Under the pieces are notes generated by a model, which was not told the origin of the DNA, searched no databases, and was given only the letters and a program-made list of their open reading frames with translations. From positions 1 through 6,239 of the forward strand of contig CAZGLL010000045.1 of NCBI GenBank assembly GCA_964526225.1: a stretch of DNA of 6,239 nucleotides. The letters are read 5' to 3'. How positions within the stretch are numbered: the first letter of the stretch is position 1; each line of letters begins with the position of its first letter. A program made the position numbers and the translations under genes. This stretch comes from DRYM01 sp964526225 (GTDB lineage Archaea; Thermoproteota; Thermoprotei_A; EX4484-217-1). Positions 5,531 through 6,239 of this stretch are shown one piece after another.

Positions 5531-6128
5531 TGGTTTTTTCGCTCATTAACACCTTGTATCCTTTTTTGCTTGCAAGTACCTTTACGTTTCCAAATGTTTC
5601 TTTCATTTTCTCCTTTAGCTTGTTTGCTCCTTTATATGCTACTAATTGGAGGGTTCCGTGAGGTTCTAATCTAGGGTATGCTTCCTTAACTATTTTCTCT
5701 ACTACCTCGAATCCTGCTGAAAAGGGGGGATTTGAAACTATGGTTTTAAATTTTAAGCTTTTAGGTAATGGTTCGTAAAGGTTTCCTTGAAGAATTATTA
5801 CTCTATCTTCTACACCGTTTCTTTTAGCGTTCAGTTTGCATAGTTTAACTGCTCTCCTATTAATTTCGACCATGTAAATTTTTAGTTTAGGATTTATTTT
5901 TGCAAGAGTTATACCTATAACACCGTATCCTGCTCCTAAATCGAGAACATAGCCTTCCTCAGGAATAATCATTGATTCTAGGAGAAGCTTTGTTCCAGGA
6001 TCAACTCTGCTTTTAGAGAAAACACCGGGTTCTACAACAAATTCTACAGGAACCCCTCTTACAATGTCACTTATAACCTCTCTTTTACCGATACTTTTCG
6101 GTTTTTCACTAAAATAATGCTCAACCAT
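5526..6128 (-). CDS. RsmC-like class I SAM-dependent methyltransferase, probably acting on RNA
   Basis: A 200-residue enzyme of the 'MTS' small-domain family, similar in type to archaeal MJ0882 and to bacterial RsmC/RlmG, which methylate the exocyclic amine of guanine in rRNA. It opens MVEHYFSEKP, the usual start of this archaeal family. EPGVFSKSRVDPGT (33-46) is the substrate-side segment. VLDLGAGYG (61-69) is SAM motif I, E88 the acidic residue that binds ribose, and NPPF (133-136) the catalytic motif IV of amino-methyltransferases. A TTG at 6188 would add 20 residues but lies inside the upstream cbf5 end and gives sequence unlike the family, so I choose the ATG at 6128. The gene follows the cbf5 stop by seven bases and is very likely co-transcribed with it, fitting a role in rRNA or tRNA modification. 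The exact target is not visible. Confidence 0.88.
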   Translation of the reverse strand: MVEHYFSEKPKSIGKREVISDIVRGVPVEFVVEPGVFSKSRVDPGTKLLLESMIIPEEGYVLDLGAGYGVIGITLAKINPKLKIYMVEINRRAVKLCKLNAKRNGVEDRVIILQGNLYEPLPKSLKFKTIVSNPPFSAGFEVVEKIVKEAYPRLEPHGTLQLVAYKGANKLKEKMKETFGNVKVLASKKGYKVLMSEKTI

Positions 6129-6135
6129 AGCTACT

Positions 6136-6239
6136 TCACGTACTATTTTTCTCCGATTTCCAAGCCTTAGGATAAAGTCCCGGTTCAATAATTACTCTTG
6201 TCGTTTTAACAGCTATTCCCTTCTTAGCTTCAAGAATCT
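6136..6239 (-). CDS. cbf5: C-terminal end of Cbf5/TruB-type tRNA and rRNA pseudouridine synthase
   Basis: Only the last 33 complete codons are inside the window, ending in TGA at 6138-6136. The visible peptide, with KKGIAVKTTRVIIEPGLYPKAW near its end, matches the end of the archaeal Cbf5 PUA domain, for which I recall the pattern KGVAV...V...YPKLW in Pyrococcus. Cbf5 is the catalytic subunit of the H/ACA guide-RNA complex that makes pseudouridine in rRNA, and it can also modify tRNA position 55. The catalytic domain is outside the window. The stop is seven bases from the methyltransferase ATG, indicating an operon. The fragment is short, so the identification rests on the tail motif plus the expected neighbourhood near rps13. 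Confidence 0.75.
   Translation of the reverse strand, partial: ILEAKKGIAVKTTRVIIEPGLYPKAWKSEKNST

Noticed and set aside
5349..5549. Plus-strand open frame of 66 codons containing GAGGGIRTRAAADPP
   Set aside because: It is a translation of the antisense of tRNA-Ser, a well-known kind of false protein prediction. The minus-strand frame at 5291-5485 is likewise read through the tRNA itself.
6129..6188. TTG at 6188 as start of the methyltransferase
   Set aside because: The extra 20 codons overlap the end of cbf5 in another frame and do not resemble the family, whose members begin near MVEHYFSEKP.

Overview
The window looks like chromosomal DNA of a thermophilic member of the Thermoproteota (Crenarchaeota). 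The ribosomal protein S13, the Cbf5-type pseudouridine synthase and the RsmC-like methyltransferase are all archaeal in type. Promoters are TATA boxes, several genes have strong GGAGGTG ribosome binding sites, and one gene starts with TTG. The protein genes are AT-rich while the single tRNA is very GC-rich, as expected for growth at high temperature. I cannot name the genus.

Layout. At the left edge (1-433, minus) is rps13, cut at its 3' end. A 376-base divergent intergenic region (434-809, counting the rps13 leader) follows and holds several promoter-like elements. A plus-strand operon then encodes a glucose/mannose-type CUT1 ABC importer: a membrane-anchored substrate-binding protein (810-2297) and two permeases (2359-3225 and 3222-4049, overlapping by ATGA). 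The matching MalK/GlcV-type ATPase lies convergently on the minus strand (4072-5190), with only 22 bases between the two stop codons. To its right, all on the minus strand, are tRNA-Ser(TGA) with an encoded CCA (5402-5491), an RsmC-like methyltransferase (5526-6128) and the last codons of cbf5/truB (6136-6239).

How it fits together. The binding protein captures sugar outside the cell, the two permeases form the channel and the ATPase drives uptake. The right-hand genes and rps13 are translation and RNA-modification genes that I recall as close neighbours in many Thermoproteota (cbf5, methyltransferase, then rps13-rps4-rps11-rpoD). The four-gene transporter therefore appears to sit inside an otherwise conserved housekeeping block, next to the 3' end of tRNA-Ser. 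A 12-base sequence, AGAATTCCATAG, occurs upstream of both the binding-protein gene and the ATPase gene in the same gene-relative orientation. It is a candidate operator joining the two divergently placed halves of the transporter.

No CRISPR array, transposase, integrase or clearly unknown system is visible. The points most worth following are the shared 12-mer, a long-spaced inverted repeat around a TATA box, a sharp codon-usage change inside the binding-protein gene, and the placement of the cassette.
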